From: Paenibacillus sedimenti
GTDB taxonomy: Bacteria > Bacillota > Bacilli > Paenibacillales > NBRC-103111
Length of the DNA: 64,000 nucleotides
NCBI RefSeq assembly: GCF_014534655.1
Contig: NZ_JACVVD010000001.1
Coordinates: 186,001-250,000 of the forward strand
Direction of reading: 5' to 3'
This document shows positions 17,591 to 36,767 of the stretch, piece by piece. Each line of letters begins with the position of its first letter. The stretch's first letter is position 1. Below the pieces are notes generated by a model. It saw only the letters and a program-made list of their open reading frames with translations. It searched no databases and was not told the origin of the DNA. The translations under genes and the position numbers were made by a program.

Positions 17591-19419
17591 AAATCACCAT
17601 CCTTTTGCGCATTGGCATCAATCGGAAAAATCAGACTCACCTTGGTTCCCTTGCCTATTGTGCTCTCGACTCTGCATTGTGCTTTGTCCCCATAGTACAA
17701 ATGCAGCCTTTCGATCACGTTCCGTATGCCTATTCCGGATCCGATTGCCCCAAACTCCCGGGCACCGCCATCCAGCATCGTTCTTACGGTGGATTCGTCC
17801 ATGCCGCAACCGTTATCTTCGATTTCTACGCATAAGAAGCCCTCATCATTGAGCCGGAAGCGGATATGGAGTTCGGCGCCGGATTTTTTCCCGGCAAAGC
17901 CATGTATGATCGTATTTTCTACGAAAGGCTGAAGCAAAAGCTTATATAGTTTAACCTCTTTCACACTCGGATCGAGATGAATGAAATATTGAAACGAATC
18001 ATTGAATCGATTTTGCTGTAAAAACAAGTAGTGCTCCAGCCATTCAAGCTCATAAGCGAGATTTACCATCTGATTGCTATGGCTAATGCTGTAGCGAAGA
18101 ATAAGCGCGAGCCCCTTTATCATCTGGCTAATGTCATGCTCCTCTTTCTCGATGGCCATCCAGTTAATCGAATCCAGCGTATTGTATAAAAAATGCGGGT
18201 TGATTTGAGCCTCTAACGACCGGATCTCCGACTCCTTTTGTTTTTGCACGGCCAACTTCGTTTCCTCCATCAGCTCGTTAATGGTTGTCATCATGTTATT
18301 GTAGCTTGAAGCAATGATCGAAATTTCATCTCCGGTGTTGTCTTCGATTTTCACGTTGAGATTACCATGTTCCGTCAGTTTCATCGCATTCACGATTTTG
18401 TGTATCGATTTGGTCAATAAGCCTGAGAAATATACGATGAGAAGCGTAGTGACCAGGAATATCGCAAATCCTGTCCATAAATTTATCTTCTGCATGGCGT
18501 ACATTTCACCGAACATTTTCTGTTCGTTAGTCATGCTTACAATGGTCCAGCCCGTCTTCTCATTCGGGTAATAGTTCATCATGGAGGACTGCCCGAGAAC
18601 CATTGCCTGCTCAGGAAGATGATCCTTAGATATGTCCTTTACGCCCAGAATGCCGGAGAAATGGGATCCGATTCTTTTTTCGTCCGGGAATGACACGATG
18701 TTCTGAGCGTGATCGATGAGAATGTTGGCGTTGCTCATTCCCTGGGCTTTTGCATCCATCAGTGAAATGCTGCACGCGTTAGCCAGAACCGATTCTTCCA
18801 ATGTCATTACGATGTAGCCCATTTTCTCTAGACGATCGGACGAAATGCCGTACAGCCTCCGTGCGATATGGAACACAAATTGTCCGTCGCTGCTGTCTGC
18901 ATTCACTTTTTCCGTCGAGGTAATGAGGGGACCTTGCTGGATGTTATTCAGCTTCATAATCAAGAGAAACGGTATATTGTTCCTCTCTTCGCTCCATAAG
19001 GACGAACCTGTGGCTTTGTCATAGGAGGCTAATATATTTCCGTTATTATCGAAATAAGTAAATCCTCGAATCCCTGGTTTGGAGTTCGTGTAACCGGAAA
19101 ATATCTGTATAAGTGTGTCCGAGTAAGTAAGCTGATCGAAGTCGGAGCCATGAAGTATTTTTTTGGTGGATTTGATAACGTCTTCACTAATAATCAATTG
19201 ATATAGGACATCCTCGTACTCGGATAAGCTTGCATTTAGATTTTTATTCGTTTGAATCAAATTATACGTAACGAGTTCGTTGATTTTTGTATTCATGGCC
19301 CGCGTTGAATTCATATAGGTCAAAAAATGCATGAAGATTGACGGCAAGAACGCGACCAGCACAAAAGTAATGATCAGTTTGTTTTTATAGTTTAACTCAA
19401 GCTTTTTAAATATCTGCAT
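17587..19419 (-). CDS. Sensor histidine kinase (YesM-like)
   Basis: A 610-residue membrane kinase. An N-terminal membrane helix (LIITFVLVAFLPSIFMHFL) and a second near residue 305-325 (WTGFAIFLVTTLLIVYFSGL) flank a large extracellular sensor domain, probably a double-Cache fold. A HAMP linker follows, then the His-kinase core with phospho-acceptor His409 in INPHFLYNTLDS and an ATPase domain with IEDNGCGMD and GSGIGIRNV. YesM-type kinases sense extracellular oligosaccharides, often via a solute-binding lipoprotein, and one is encoded two genes downstream. AAGGAGG before the ATG supports the start. Confidence 0.93.
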   Translation of the reverse strand: MQIFKKLELNYKNKLIITFVLVAFLPSIFMHFLTYMNSTRAMNTKINELVTYNLIQTNKNLNASLSEYEDVLYQLIISEDVIKSTKKILHGSDFDQLTYSDTLIQIFSGYTNSKPGIRGFTYFDNNGNILASYDKATGSSLWSEERNNIPFLLIMKLNNIQQGPLITSTEKVNADSSDGQFVFHIARRLYGISSDRLEKMGYIVMTLEESVLANACSISLMDAKAQGMSNANILIDHAQNIVSFPDEKRIGSHFSGILGVKDISKDHLPEQAMVLGQSSMMNYYPNEKTGWTIVSMTNEQKMFGEMYAMQKINLWTGFAIFLVTTLLIVYFSGLLTKSIHKIVNAMKLTEHGNLNVKIEDNTGDEISIIASSYNNMMTTINELMEETKLAVQKQKESEIRSLEAQINPHFLYNTLDSINWMAIEKEEHDISQMIKGLALILRYSISHSNQMVNLAYELEWLEHYLFLQQNRFNDSFQYFIHLDPSVKEVKLYKLLLQPFVENTIIHGFAGKKSGAELHIRFRLNDEGFLCVEIEDNGCGMDESTVRTMLDGGAREFGAIGSGIGIRNVIERLHLYYGDKAQCRVESTIGKGTKVSLIFPIDANAQKDGDL

Positions 19420-19521
19420 AATCCTCCTTTTTATGAATGCGTATTTTTGTCTAGCATAAGTTTTTCGCGGTCATCTTACTATACATAAACTTCGAAGTGG
19501 TTGAATCCTCCCTACAAAAAA

Positions 19522-19561
19522 GCATGAACACCCTATAAATGATTTTCCATACTCGTGTAAT
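19522..19561 (+). promoter_or_regulatory. GCA-N7-CCTATAA element upstream of the oxidoreductase operon
   Basis: GCA at 19522-19524 and CCTATAAATG at 19532-19541 are followed by a possible TGTAAT -10 at 19556-19561. A half-site-like CCTACAAAA lies exactly 21 bases upstream at 19511. The arrangement copies the one at 3395. It stands between the divergent histidine kinase gene and the oxidoreductase operon, and reads toward the latter. Confidence 0.45.
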
Positions 19562-19584
19562 GTAAGAAATAAAGAGGTGGGACT

Positions 19585-20679
19585 ATGGAGTTCATCAGAC
19601 CAGAACATTATTTGCCCAGTAAGAAGCATATAGCGAATGTGAACGAATACGGAATCGGCCTCATCGGGTGCGGCAGCATAGCCAATACGGCGCATTTGCC
19701 CGCCTACCGCAAATATGGTTTGCATATTGCGGCTTGCTGCGACGTCAATGAGGAAGCGGCGCGCGCCACGGCGGAGAAGTTCGATATTCCGTTCTGGACG
19801 ACCGATGTGAACGAACTGCTCTCGAGGGAGGAAGTAGGCGTTATCGATTTGGCGATTCATCCCGAACCACGGCTCGAAGTGCTGAAATTAATCGGCAAGG
19901 CTCCGAGGCCGGTATTGTGCCAAAAGCCGTTGGCGCTGGATCTGGCTCACGCCGAGCGTCTCAGCAAAGAGGCGAACCGGCTCGGCATCATCCTCGGCGT
20001 CAACCAACAGGCTCGCTGGGCTCCGGCACATAAGGCGCTAAAGACGGTGCTGGAGCAGGACCCCATTGGCGAAATATATAGCATTCATCATTACATGCGC
20101 TCGTTCCAGGACCAGGCCGGCTGGTGGTGGACGAATATGAACAATTTCAACATCGTCGACCACGGCGTACACTACGTAGATCTGTGCCGGTATTTCAATC
20201 CTTACCCTGAAGAATGGTCCCGGGTGCACTGCACGACAGCGCAGCTGAACCGGCAAAACGCGATCGACCCGCTGATTTACTCGGCGAACGTGGAGTTCGG
20301 ACCGAAGGGCGGCCGAAATCCGTTAATGGCAACGCTTAATTTTAACAATATCGTTAAAGCAAGCCGCTCCCACGGCAATACGTGGTGGATCGACGGCACG
20401 GAAGGCAGTCTTTGGTGCACGCAGGACACGCTGTACATGGCGCTGAACAAGCAAAAAAATGTCGTACACGAGATCAAGCTGAAAGGCACTTGGTTCCCGG
20501 ATGCTTTCGCAGGCTCCATGATCGCCTTCATGACCGCTTTGGAGGAAGGCAAGCTCCCGCCGGTCACGCCGGAAGATAACTTGCAAACCGTGGCCATGAC
20601 AACGGCAATGGTAGCATCCAGCCAGGAAGGCTGTGTGGTGGAAAGAACGGATGTGCTGAAAGGGAGCGTTGCAGGATGA
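19585..20679 (+). CDS. Gfo/Idh/MocA-family sugar oxidoreductase
   Basis: A 364-residue NAD(P)-dependent dehydrogenase. The Rossmann fold begins with GLIGCGSIANTAHLPAY (G-x-G-x-x-A type), and CQKPLALD is the variant of the EKP motif whose Lys is catalytic in this family. The C-terminal half is the substrate-binding beta sheet, with a WWWTNMNNFNIVDHG segment probably lining the site. Such enzymes oxidise hydroxyls of sugars, glycosides or inositols. It overlaps the TIM-barrel isomerase gene by four bases, and the same gene pair recurs at 59099-61126, pointing to a two-step oxidation and rearrangement or elimination. AGAGGTGGG precedes the ATG. Confidence 0.9.
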   Translation: MEFIRPEHYLPSKKHIANVNEYGIGLIGCGSIANTAHLPAYRKYGLHIAACCDVNEEAARATAEKFDIPFWTTDVNELLSREEVGVIDLAIHPEPRLEVLKLIGKAPRPVLCQKPLALDLAHAERLSKEANRLGIILGVNQQARWAPAHKALKTVLEQDPIGEIYSIHHYMRSFQDQAGWWWTNMNNFNIVDHGVHYVDLCRYFNPYPEEWSRVHCTTAQLNRQNAIDPLIYSANVEFGPKGGRNPLMATLNFNNIVKASRSHGNTWWIDGTEGSLWCTQDTLYMALNKQKNVVHEIKLKGTWFPDAFAGSMIAFMTALEEGKLPPVTPEDNLQTVAMTTAMVASSQEGCVVERTDVLKGSVAG

Positions 20680-21551
20680 ACCGACTCGGATTTATGAGTT
20701 ACATCTATATGGGCTGGAGTGCGGAAGCCATGGCCGAAGACGCCGGCAATCAGGGCATGATGCATGTGCAGATTGACCCCAAGCAGGCTATGCAGGTGAT
20801 GGACGACGAGCCGTTCTCAGTCATCCGGGCCGAGAAAATCCGCACGATTTTTGAGAGCAGAGGCATTTCCGTCGTCGGCTTGTCGGGATACACGAATTTG
20901 ATGAATCCTAACCTTCAAAAAAGGGAAGTCAAGCTTGAGCAGCTGGAGAAGATGATCGACCTATGTTCGGCCTATGGCACTAGGTATATCGCGACGGAGA
21001 CGGGGAGCCTTCATCCGACCAACGCTTGGCGCGATTTTGAAGGCAACCGGACCGGAGACGCTTGGGAGCAGCTGCTGCAAATCGTCGACAGGCTGCGGAA
21101 CCGTGCGGTGAAGAACGGCGTCATTCTGTTAGCCGAAGGATTCGTGCATAACGTTCTGGCCACTACGGAACAAGCAGCGGAAATGTTGAAACGGCTCGGC
21201 ACCGAGGGCTTGGCGTTCATCATGGATCCTTTTAACTACTTGACGCAAGAAGATCTAAGCCGACAACCTGAGGCAATGGCGAAAATGTTTGACGCTATCG
21301 GCGATTACTCACCGATTGCGCATGCCAAAGACGCACTATACAGTGACGGGGGATTCACGACACCCCGGGTCGGGGCGGGGCAAGCGGATTGGAACGTGTA
21401 TGCGGGACTCCTCGCGCGCAGGCTGCCGGATGTACCGTTGATTCTCGAGCATGCCAAGCCGGAAGAAGTGGCCGATTGCATAGCCATAATCCGCCAAGCT
21501 TTTGACAACGTCGAGGCAAGCAGGGGAGTGACGAACAGCGGTGGAGCATAA
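20676..21551 (+). CDS. Sugar phosphate isomerase/epimerase family TIM-barrel protein
   Basis: A 291-residue protein of the AP-endonuclease-2/xylose-isomerase-like fold. Metal-binding residues are likely in ATETGS, LLAEGF, MDPFNYL, AHAKD and LEHAKPEE, the usual Glu-Asp-His-Glu set. Family members isomerise or epimerise keto sugars; some act as the large subunit of C-glycoside deglycosidases that work on 3-keto-glycosides made by a Gfo/Idh/MocA enzyme. Its four-base overlap with exactly such an oxidoreductase makes a linked reaction likely. The precise substrate cannot be read. It overlaps the following gene by 11 bases. Confidence 0.85.
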   Translation: MNRLGFMSYIYMGWSAEAMAEDAGNQGMMHVQIDPKQAMQVMDDEPFSVIRAEKIRTIFESRGISVVGLSGYTNLMNPNLQKREVKLEQLEKMIDLCSAYGTRYIATETGSLHPTNAWRDFEGNRTGDAWEQLLQIVDRLRNRAVKNGVILLAEGFVHNVLATTEQAAEMLKRLGTEGLAFIMDPFNYLTQEDLSRQPEAMAKMFDAIGDYSPIAHAKDALYSDGGFTTPRVGAGQADWNVYAGLLARRLPDVPLILEHAKPEEVADCIAIIRQAFDNVEASRGVTNSGGA

Positions 21552-23196
21552 CTCGCATAAACCGAAACTGGGCATTCAGGGCCCTGTCGTAGCCTGGCAG
21601 GATCCGTGGGCGGGAGAGGCTTCGGATCTTATTATGCGGACGGGGACGGGGAGCATCTGTTCCTCGCAGGATCCGAAGCCGGAGACCGGCGCTTTTGTGA
21701 ATATCCTCCGTGAGCTGGATGCGGACTTTTACGTTCATCATGTGCTGCCGGAGGTTGATCATTGGGACGTAGTCGCGGATATCGCCGCAGCGGGCATGGA
21801 CATTTGCCTCGGCAACGAATACGGCAACATTAACGGACCTTGGGTCGAAGGGACGAACCGGTATGACGTGCCGGATGAGGCCATCATTGAGGCTTCCGGC
21901 TCAGGGCGGTGCATCGGGCTTCTGTACGATGAGCCGGAGCATTTGCAAATCAATGCTGGACAGTACCGCAAAGACGGATGGTTTCCTCATTGGGGCGGCA
22001 CGGACGGTTTGAATTTGGAGCAGTCGCGAAGCAAGGTGGAACAAGCGGTTTTGACCCGTGCCCATCACGTCAAGAGCGTTGTGGAGCGGGCAGGGTCGCC
22101 AGGCGAATCCGTGCCTTTGATATCGGAGCACGTATTTCCTACGATGTTCCACACATTTGCCAGAGCGGGAATGGATCTTTGCCCGAAAATCATGAAGGAA
22201 TCGTTCCAATCGCTGCAGTTGTCTACAGCTTTGGGGGCGGCCAAACAGTACGGGAGAGCGCTATGGATTTGCGCCGATTTGTGGGGGCCGGATACGGGGA
22301 ATTGGTTTACGAGGTTTCCCGGATTTCCAGGCCATTCCCCTCAGGAATTCGAATCCGCTTTAAAGATGGGTTACTTCATGGGGCCGTCCCATTTGTTCGT
22401 GGAAAATATCGACGTCCTGTTGAAGCATACGACGGCTGGATTCGCAAAGACGGAATTCGGCGAGGTGTGGCAGCAGTTCGTGAGAAAGTTTATTCCGGAG
22501 CATCCGCTCACTTGGCATCACTCGCAGGCGGAACCGGATATCGCGATCATTCATTCGGACGACGGCAACTATGGTCAAAACGTGCGGTTATTCGGCAACC
22601 GAACGCTCCCGACGCAGGACATCATCCCGAGTCAAAGCGTCTTTCATATCTGGCATTTGCTCAGCCGGGGCGCGATTCCGGCCCATGGAAGCTGCATGCA
22701 TATTCCGGGTTACGACTTTCCTCGGCACCAATTGAAACGCGAAGTGCCGCTCGAGCGGTTTCCGCTCGAACAGGGGTTTGCCGGCAGCGGCGGTAAAAGG
22801 GTGCATCCGTTATTCTATCCGCTGCGGAATGTTCTGGCGTTTGATGACCGCGTAAGCGCAGAAAAGCTCGGACAACCTAAATTGATTATCATCGGAGGTA
22901 CCTCGCTTTCCGCAGACACGTTATCCATGGTTACCCGAAGAGCGGAAGACGGGGCCGTCGTTGTGATCGCCGACTGGCTGCTCCCTCCGGATTGTCCGGT
23001 GCAGTTAAGGAACAGCGGGAAAATGGGCAACGGCCGCTGGATCGTCACAAACGATTTTTTGGCGGGTGCAGTGAAAGAGACCGTCGAACCGTTCTTGGGA
23101 GAGAACTGGACGCAGCGTTTCGGAGGAGCGGAAGTGAGGATGTATCCGCAGGATGAAGAAGGATTTTCGTTAGATTTTGAAATCGTGACGGTATGA
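21541..23196 (+). CDS. Unrecognised 551-residue protein, possible TIM-barrel hydrolase with GATase-like tail
   Basis: I do not recognise a named family. The GTG start at 21541 follows AGGGGAG by 13 bases and overlaps the previous stop. Residues 1-330 have the rhythm of a TIM barrel (FYVHHVLPEVDHWDVVADIAAAGM; RALWICADLWGPDTGNW; PSHLFVENIDVLLK), with several acidic residues after strands. Residues about 430-550 contain KLIIIGGTSLS and AVVVIADWLLPP, which recall the glutaminase-like trimerisation domain of GH42 enzymes. No signal peptide or membrane segment is seen. Placed between a sugar isomerase and a GH2 enzyme, it is a good candidate for an undescribed glycosidase or sugar-modifying enzyme. 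Confidence 0.6.
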   Translation: MEHNSHKPKLGIQGPVVAWQDPWAGEASDLIMRTGTGSICSSQDPKPETGAFVNILRELDADFYVHHVLPEVDHWDVVADIAAAGMDICLGNEYGNINGPWVEGTNRYDVPDEAIIEASGSGRCIGLLYDEPEHLQINAGQYRKDGWFPHWGGTDGLNLEQSRSKVEQAVLTRAHHVKSVVERAGSPGESVPLISEHVFPTMFHTFARAGMDLCPKIMKESFQSLQLSTALGAAKQYGRALWICADLWGPDTGNWFTRFPGFPGHSPQEFESALKMGYFMGPSHLFVENIDVLLKHTTAGFAKTEFGEVWQQFVRKFIPEHPLTWHHSQAEPDIAIIHSDDGNYGQNVRLFGNRTLPTQDIIPSQSVFHIWHLLSRGAIPAHGSCMHIPGYDFPRHQLKREVPLERFPLEQGFAGSGGKRVHPLFYPLRNVLAFDDRVSAEKLGQPKLIIIGGTSLSADTLSMVTRRAEDGAVVVIADWLLPPDCPVQLRNSGKMGNGRWIVTNDFLAGAVKETVEPFLGENWTQRFGGAEVRMYPQDEEGFSLDFEIVTV

Positions 23197-26100
23197 CGAG
23201 GAGTAAGGTGGAGATCTGATTGGAGCCAACAAAACGTTTGGATCAGTTCGCAGAAATCGCGTTTCGCGAACATCCCGGCAATAAAGACGAACTGCGGGAC
23301 ATTCCGCCTATAGCTTACGAAAAAAAATATTTCGCACCGGGGACGGAAAAGGCGAAGTACGTATCCGGGCTTACGTTCGAAGCGCAGATGGCACGGTTTC
23401 ATGAGGAGCTGAAGCGGCTGCGCGAGAAATACCGTCCTTATTTGAGAAATTTGGTGCCGGCTCCATCCACAAAGCGGGATCGGCAAATATGCAGCGAATT
23501 TCAATTTCGCTATCAAAAGCCGGAAGATGCCGATTTTACTCGCGTATTGGAAGGCGCGGGAGATTGGGAGACGGTGACGGTGCCCGATTTCCGCGGACCG
23601 ACCGGAGAAAACGGCAAATGGACGGGATTTTATCGCAGCGAGTTCGCTTATCCCTCCATTCCTGTAGGTAAACGCGTTTACATCGTGTTTAAAGGCGTTG
23701 ATTATAAAACGACCGTGTATCTCAATCACAAGTGTATAGGGAGCCATGAAGGTTTTTTTGCCCCGTTCGAATTCGATGTAACGGACTTTTTACAAGAACA
23801 TAACACGTTGGTCGTGGAGGTGCAGACTGATTTTCCGATGATGGGAGTCGGCGGCACGAGACTGGACGGCGACAAAATTTACGCAGCGACCGGACCTGGA
23901 TGGGATGACCCTTATAGCGGCTGGAATCATTGTCCGCCGGGCGCCGGCATTTACAACAAAGTGTATTTGGAACAGCGGTCGGAGCTGTTTATCCAGGATG
24001 TGTTCGTACGGCCGAACATTGACGACGGCTCTGTGGAAGTATGGATCGATGCGGTGAACACGACGACACGAATTATGGAAAATTTCGAATTGCAGCTTGA
24101 AATTATACCGAAAAATTTTATCGGTCAAGGCGTAGATCCCATCTCGTTTGCAGTGGCTTACGCCGGACCGGGCATCAATTATTTCCGGTACAAGGTGGAT
24201 TTTCCATCCTTTCAGCTCTGGGAGCCGGAATCCCCTCTGCTCTATATCGCGCGTATCGAAGTAAAGAACGGTGATGAGTGCCCGGATAGCCAGGATCGTA
24301 TTTTCGGCATGAGAAAATTCCATATGGATGAACAGGAAGCGCCGAAAGGCACGCTATATCTGAACAATTCTCCGATCATTTTAAGAGGCGCCAATGAAAT
24401 GGGGCACTTGCAGCAGTGTGTGATGAATAACGATTTCGACCAATTAATCGATGATATCTTGATCGCCAAGATCGCGAATTTAAATTTTTATCGGATTACG
24501 CAGCGTCCGGTTCAAGAAGAAATCTATGATTATTTCGATATGCTCGGCATGATGCATCAATGCGACTTGCCCACATTCGGCTTTATCCGCCGGAATCAAT
24601 TCGTCGAAGGCGTACGGCAGGCGGCCGAAATGGAGAGGCTGATCCGCAGCCATCCGTCTTCGGTCATGGTATCGCTGATTAACGAGCCTTCACGGACTGA
24701 AAAAAGGCGGAAGGGCCATCGTCATTTGCACCGGAATGAACTGGAAGCTTTTTTCGTTGCATCCAGGCAGGCGATTTTTGTTGAAAATCCCGATCGTGTA
24801 GTCAAAAACGCGGAAGGGGACTACAATCCTCCTACCCGTGAAGGGCTGCCCGATTTTCACTGCTATAACTTGTGGTATACGAACAATGTCATTACGGTAG
24901 GAAAAATGTATAAAGGATTTCTTCCACCCATCAAAGAGGGATGGAAGTCGGGCTGCGGAGAGTACGGAACGGAAGGTTTGGATCATGCGGCGCTGATGAT
25001 GAGCCGCTATCCGAAAGAGTGGCTTCCCGCATCCGAACAGGATCGCTGGCTGCCGAATGCCATCCATGGCGCCCAAACATACAATCTTCACGGGGACTGG
25101 TTCGCCGAACAGCATACGATGCATGAATGGATCGAGGCCAGCCAGCAGCATCAATGCTTGGCAACAAAGCTGATGACGGATGCTTGGCGCAGAAGGGCGG
25201 ACAGAGTCGTGTCCACCGCCATCCACTTGCTGATTGACGCATGGCCTGCCGGATGGATGAAAGCGCTTGTCGGCGTCGATCGAATCCCGAAACCGGCGTA
25301 TTTCACGTATAAGGAATGTTTGGAGCCGGTTCGCGTCAATCTGCGTTGCGATCGGTGGAAAGCGTACGAAGGCGAAACGCTGGAAATCGAAGCTTGGCTC
25401 TTGAACGATACGGCGAAGGCATACGGACAATGCCGAATCGTGGCAACGCTGCGTGACGATACCCGGGACTACGGGCATTACGAGATAACCGGCCGTCTGC
25501 CGGTAACCTCTTCGCTTTATACAGGTTCCATCCTGTTCTCCGTGCCTTCGGTGCAAGATCGGCAGACCTTGTATGTGGATGCCAGTTTGCTGGATGAAAA
25601 CGGGAACACGCTGAACGTTGAACGGTTCGCTTTCGAGGCATTTGCGCGGGCAGGCTGCCGAAAGCCGCAAACGGTCTCGGTTCTCGATACGGCGTCCGAG
25701 CTCGTGAGCTCACTTCTGGGTATCGCCGGAGAGCGTTATGATGATGCGGCACCCGCGGACGGCCCGATCGTTGTTTCGTCTCCGGAAGCATTTGACCGCC
25801 ATCGGGCATCTGTTCTCGCCAAGGTTAGAAATGGCGCAACGGCTGTATGCATGTTGAAGCATGCAGATAATGGGGTATGGGATCTCGAAGATACGCAGAT
25901 CCGGACGGTGAAATTCCGGGAAGTGTATACGCTTTCCGTTCAAGCTGACGATCCCCTGACGCAAGGGATGAAACCGGACGATTTCTCTTATTTATACAAT
26001 TTGACTACGGACAGAATTGATGGAATATCGAACTGTCATTTGCAAGGCGAGGGGATCGAACCGATCGTATTCGCCTATCATGCGCATGGCGAGCCGAATG

Positions 26101-26251
26101 GGAAGCGAAAGCTGCCTCTGGTAGGCATGAAACGGTTGGGGCAAGGTTTCATGTTCTTCGTCTGCATGCCGCTGGCCGGCAGGGTAGGCTTCAATCCGAC
26201 GTTGGACCGTCTTTTGATAACTTTGCTGGGCAAGAAAGGGGAGAGCTGCAC

Positions 26252-33578
<7,327 letters not shown>

Positions 33579-33592
<14 letters not shown>

Positions 33593-36500
33593 ACGATTGC
33601 GTCATAATTTCGAGGATCCGTCGGCCGAATACAGGTCGCTGCCTTTCTGGGCATGGAACGATCAGTTAGAAGAGGAAGAGCTGAACCGGCAAGTCCAGCA
33701 GATGAAGGAACAAGGCATGGGCGGGTTTTTCATTCATTCCAGGGACGGGCTGGAAACGGTTTATATGGGCCGGGAATGGATGGAGCTGGTCAGGAAAACG
33801 GTGGAAACCGCCGAGACGCTGGGCATGCAGGCATGGTTGTATGACGAGGACCGCTGGCCGTCCGGCTTTGCCGGGGGACTTGTGCAGGCGAGAGGCGGGG
33901 ATGCCTTCAGGGCCAAAGGACTCACGCTGGAGGTGCTCCGGCCGAGCGGTTCGGATGGGGTGGATGGATTAACCGCCGGTATCGACGATGCGGTGGCTTT
34001 GTTCAGAGCCGTTATTGACGAGAGAGATTTAATTCGCTGCGAGAGACTTCATGCTGTCACAGACCAAGGTATATGGAATAAGGATGAGGTGCTGCTCGTG
34101 TTTCGCGTCGAAATTTCCGAACGAAGCGCCTGGTTCAACAATGAAGCGCCTCCGGACCAATTGAATCCCGAATCGGTGCAGGCGTTCATCGACATCACCT
34201 ATGAAGCCTACAAACGGGAAGTGGGACACCATTTCGGTAAAACCGTCCGCGGCGTGTTTACCGACGAACCGAGCATTCATGACCGCCATTGCAAATTTAC
34301 GGAAGGCCGGGGCTGGATTCCGTGGAGCTGGTCGTTTCCTGAATATTTCCTGGAAAAACGCGAATACGATCTACTGGACATCGTCCCTTATATATTCTTC
34401 AACGGGGAGCGTTCCTCAGAGGTACGTCACGATTATTGGCGGACGGTTACCGAACGGTTCAGCGAATCGTACGCCAAACAGATTGGCGAGTGGTGCGGGA
34501 ACAACGGAATTGCTTTTACGGGCCATTACTTGTGGGAAAATAATTTGGGCACAGCCACCCGTGTTTGCGGGGCTATTATGCCTAATTACCGTTATCAGCA
34601 CGTTCCGGGCATCGATATGTTGAATGAACAGACGAACGAATATATAACGGTCAAGCAATGTTCAAGCGTTGCCAACCAATACGGGCGGAAGTTCGTGCTC
34701 ACCGAAACCTACGGCTGCACAGGCTGGGGGTTCACATTCGAAGGGCAAAAATGGATTGGAGATTTTCAGTACGTGCTTGGCGTCAATCTGCGATCCCAGC
34801 ACTTGGCGCTCTACTCGATCAAAGGGTGCCGGAAGCGGGATTATCCGCCCGTCTTCAATTACAACACAAGCTGGTGGAAATACAATTCCGTCATGGAGAA
34901 TTATTTCGCCAGACTGTCGGCGGTATTGACGGAAGGCCGCCCGATTCGCGACGTACTCGTGCTCCATCCTGCTTCCACCGCATGGAGTATGGTCGGCACG
35001 GGACCTTACGGATTCCCCGCACGCGGCAAAGACCGGGACGTCTCCGGCGCGAACAGCTTCGGCCATGAATTTAACGCATTCCTTGGCAAGCTGCTCAGGG
35101 CGCATTACGACTTCGATCTTGGCGATGAGACGATCATGGCGGAAACCGGTGACATTCGAGGGGGCCTGCTTGCCGTGAATATGGCGGAGTACCGTGTCGT
35201 CGTCATCCCGGAAATCCGGACGATGCTGAACAGCACCTTCCGGCTGCTTTCGCAATTTTTGAACGCCGGCGGCAAAGCGGTAGCCGTCGGGCCGCGCCCG
35301 GCAATGATCGAAGGCAGGGCAACGAGCCTTCTAAACGAGCTGTACGATCATGAGAACATGATCGTCGTGGAGGATGCCGGGCAAGCGGTGGCCGCATTGG
35401 AACGTATGCTGCCCCGCCGGGTGAGCATCACCGGTGCGGAATCGCAAGAAACCGCAGAGCTGTTGTATATGCTACGGGACATGGGCGATACCCATGCGCT
35501 ATTCGTCGTCAATAACGACCGGGAGCGCGGGCACAACGTAAACATCGCCATAGCCTTGGATGGTGCCGGAAGCATGGAAGAATGGCGGGCACTGACGGGC
35601 GAAGTGAAGGCGGTGGAGACGAGCTACCGCAATGGGTACATCCATTTGGAGGATGCATTCGGTCCCGCGGATTCCAAGCTGTTTATATGGCATACAAACA
35701 AACCGCCACAACGCCGTCTTGCGGAACCCGGCTGCAGCCATGAGAAGGATCAAACGGTGATGGAGCTCGGGCCGGTCTGCAAGTTCACGCGCTCGATGCC
35801 AAATGTGCTCACCCTGGACACCTGCTCGTACGCCATAGAGGACGGCGGCTGGTCGGAAGAAAAGGAAGTTTGGCAAGCCCAGAGAGCGATCCGCGAGGCT
35901 TTGGGCATGAGGCAGATTTACGGCAACGGCATTGAGCAAAGGTACAAATGGATTCACGAGCCTCATCCGGCGGATGGCAAGCCGGTCGCATTCAAATTTT
36001 CTTTTGAAGTGTCGGCTATGCCGGCGGAAGCTGTGTATCTGATCGTGGAGTCCGCGGAACATTATGAGATCAGGCTCAACGGAGAACCGGTTCTGAACCA
36101 GCCTGCCGGATGGTTTCTCGACCGTTCATTCGACCAAGTGCTTCTATCCGGACTAAAGGAAGGCAGGAACGAGCTGATCTTGTCCTGCAATTACCTGAAC
36201 CGCATGGAAGTGGAGGACATTTACCTGATCGGCGATTTCGGGGTCGATGCCGGAAGAAGGATTACGGCCGAGCCGGAGACGCTATCATTCGGAGATTGGT
36301 GCAAACAAGGATATATCCACTACTGCGGCAGCATCATCTATCATTTTGACGTTCAGGTGGACAATAAGGCTGCAAGCCCGATCGTGCTCGAGCTTGGCGA
36401 TTATTCCGCAGTTACCGTAGAAGTGCGGGTAAACGGTACAACTGCAGGGCATGTACCTTGGCGGGCGGCGAATCGTCTAAATCTGACGGCGCATGTGCAT

Positions 36501-36713
36501 GACGGGGCGAACAGGATCGATATCGAAGTCATGGGAAGCCCTCGCAATATGCTGGGGCCTTTCCACCAGACAGCCGGCGATACGGCGACGACCAGCTGGG
36601 CTTCTTTCCGCAAAGAAGGTCAAGATTATACCCCGGCCTATCAACTGCGCCCTTACGGATTGTTTGGGCAAATCAAACTATACTTATCCCCACAAAGTGA
36701 CGCCGAGCTCTGA
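33579..36713 (+). CDS. GH106-like glycosyl hydrolase (alpha-L-rhamnosidase type)
   Basis: A 1044-residue protein of the glycosyl-hydrolase group related to GH106. The N-terminal barrel has the group's start (SLPFWAWNDQLEEEEL and QMKEQGMGGFFIHSR), DEDRWPSG, VFTDEPSIHD and TETYGCTGWG. A glutaminase-like segment spans about 510-560 and beta-sandwich modules fill the last 300 residues (EHYEIRLNGEPV). GH106 members remove alpha-1,2-linked L-rhamnose from pectic rhamnogalacturonans. AAGGAGG lies nine bases before ATG 33579 and only three before 33573, so I prefer the later codon. It overlaps the GH42 gene and ends this enzyme run. Confidence 0.8.
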
Positions 36714-36767
36714 TGTATATTTCGGTTACTTTGCGGGGGCCCCAAATGATTATTAGGAGGTTTGAGC

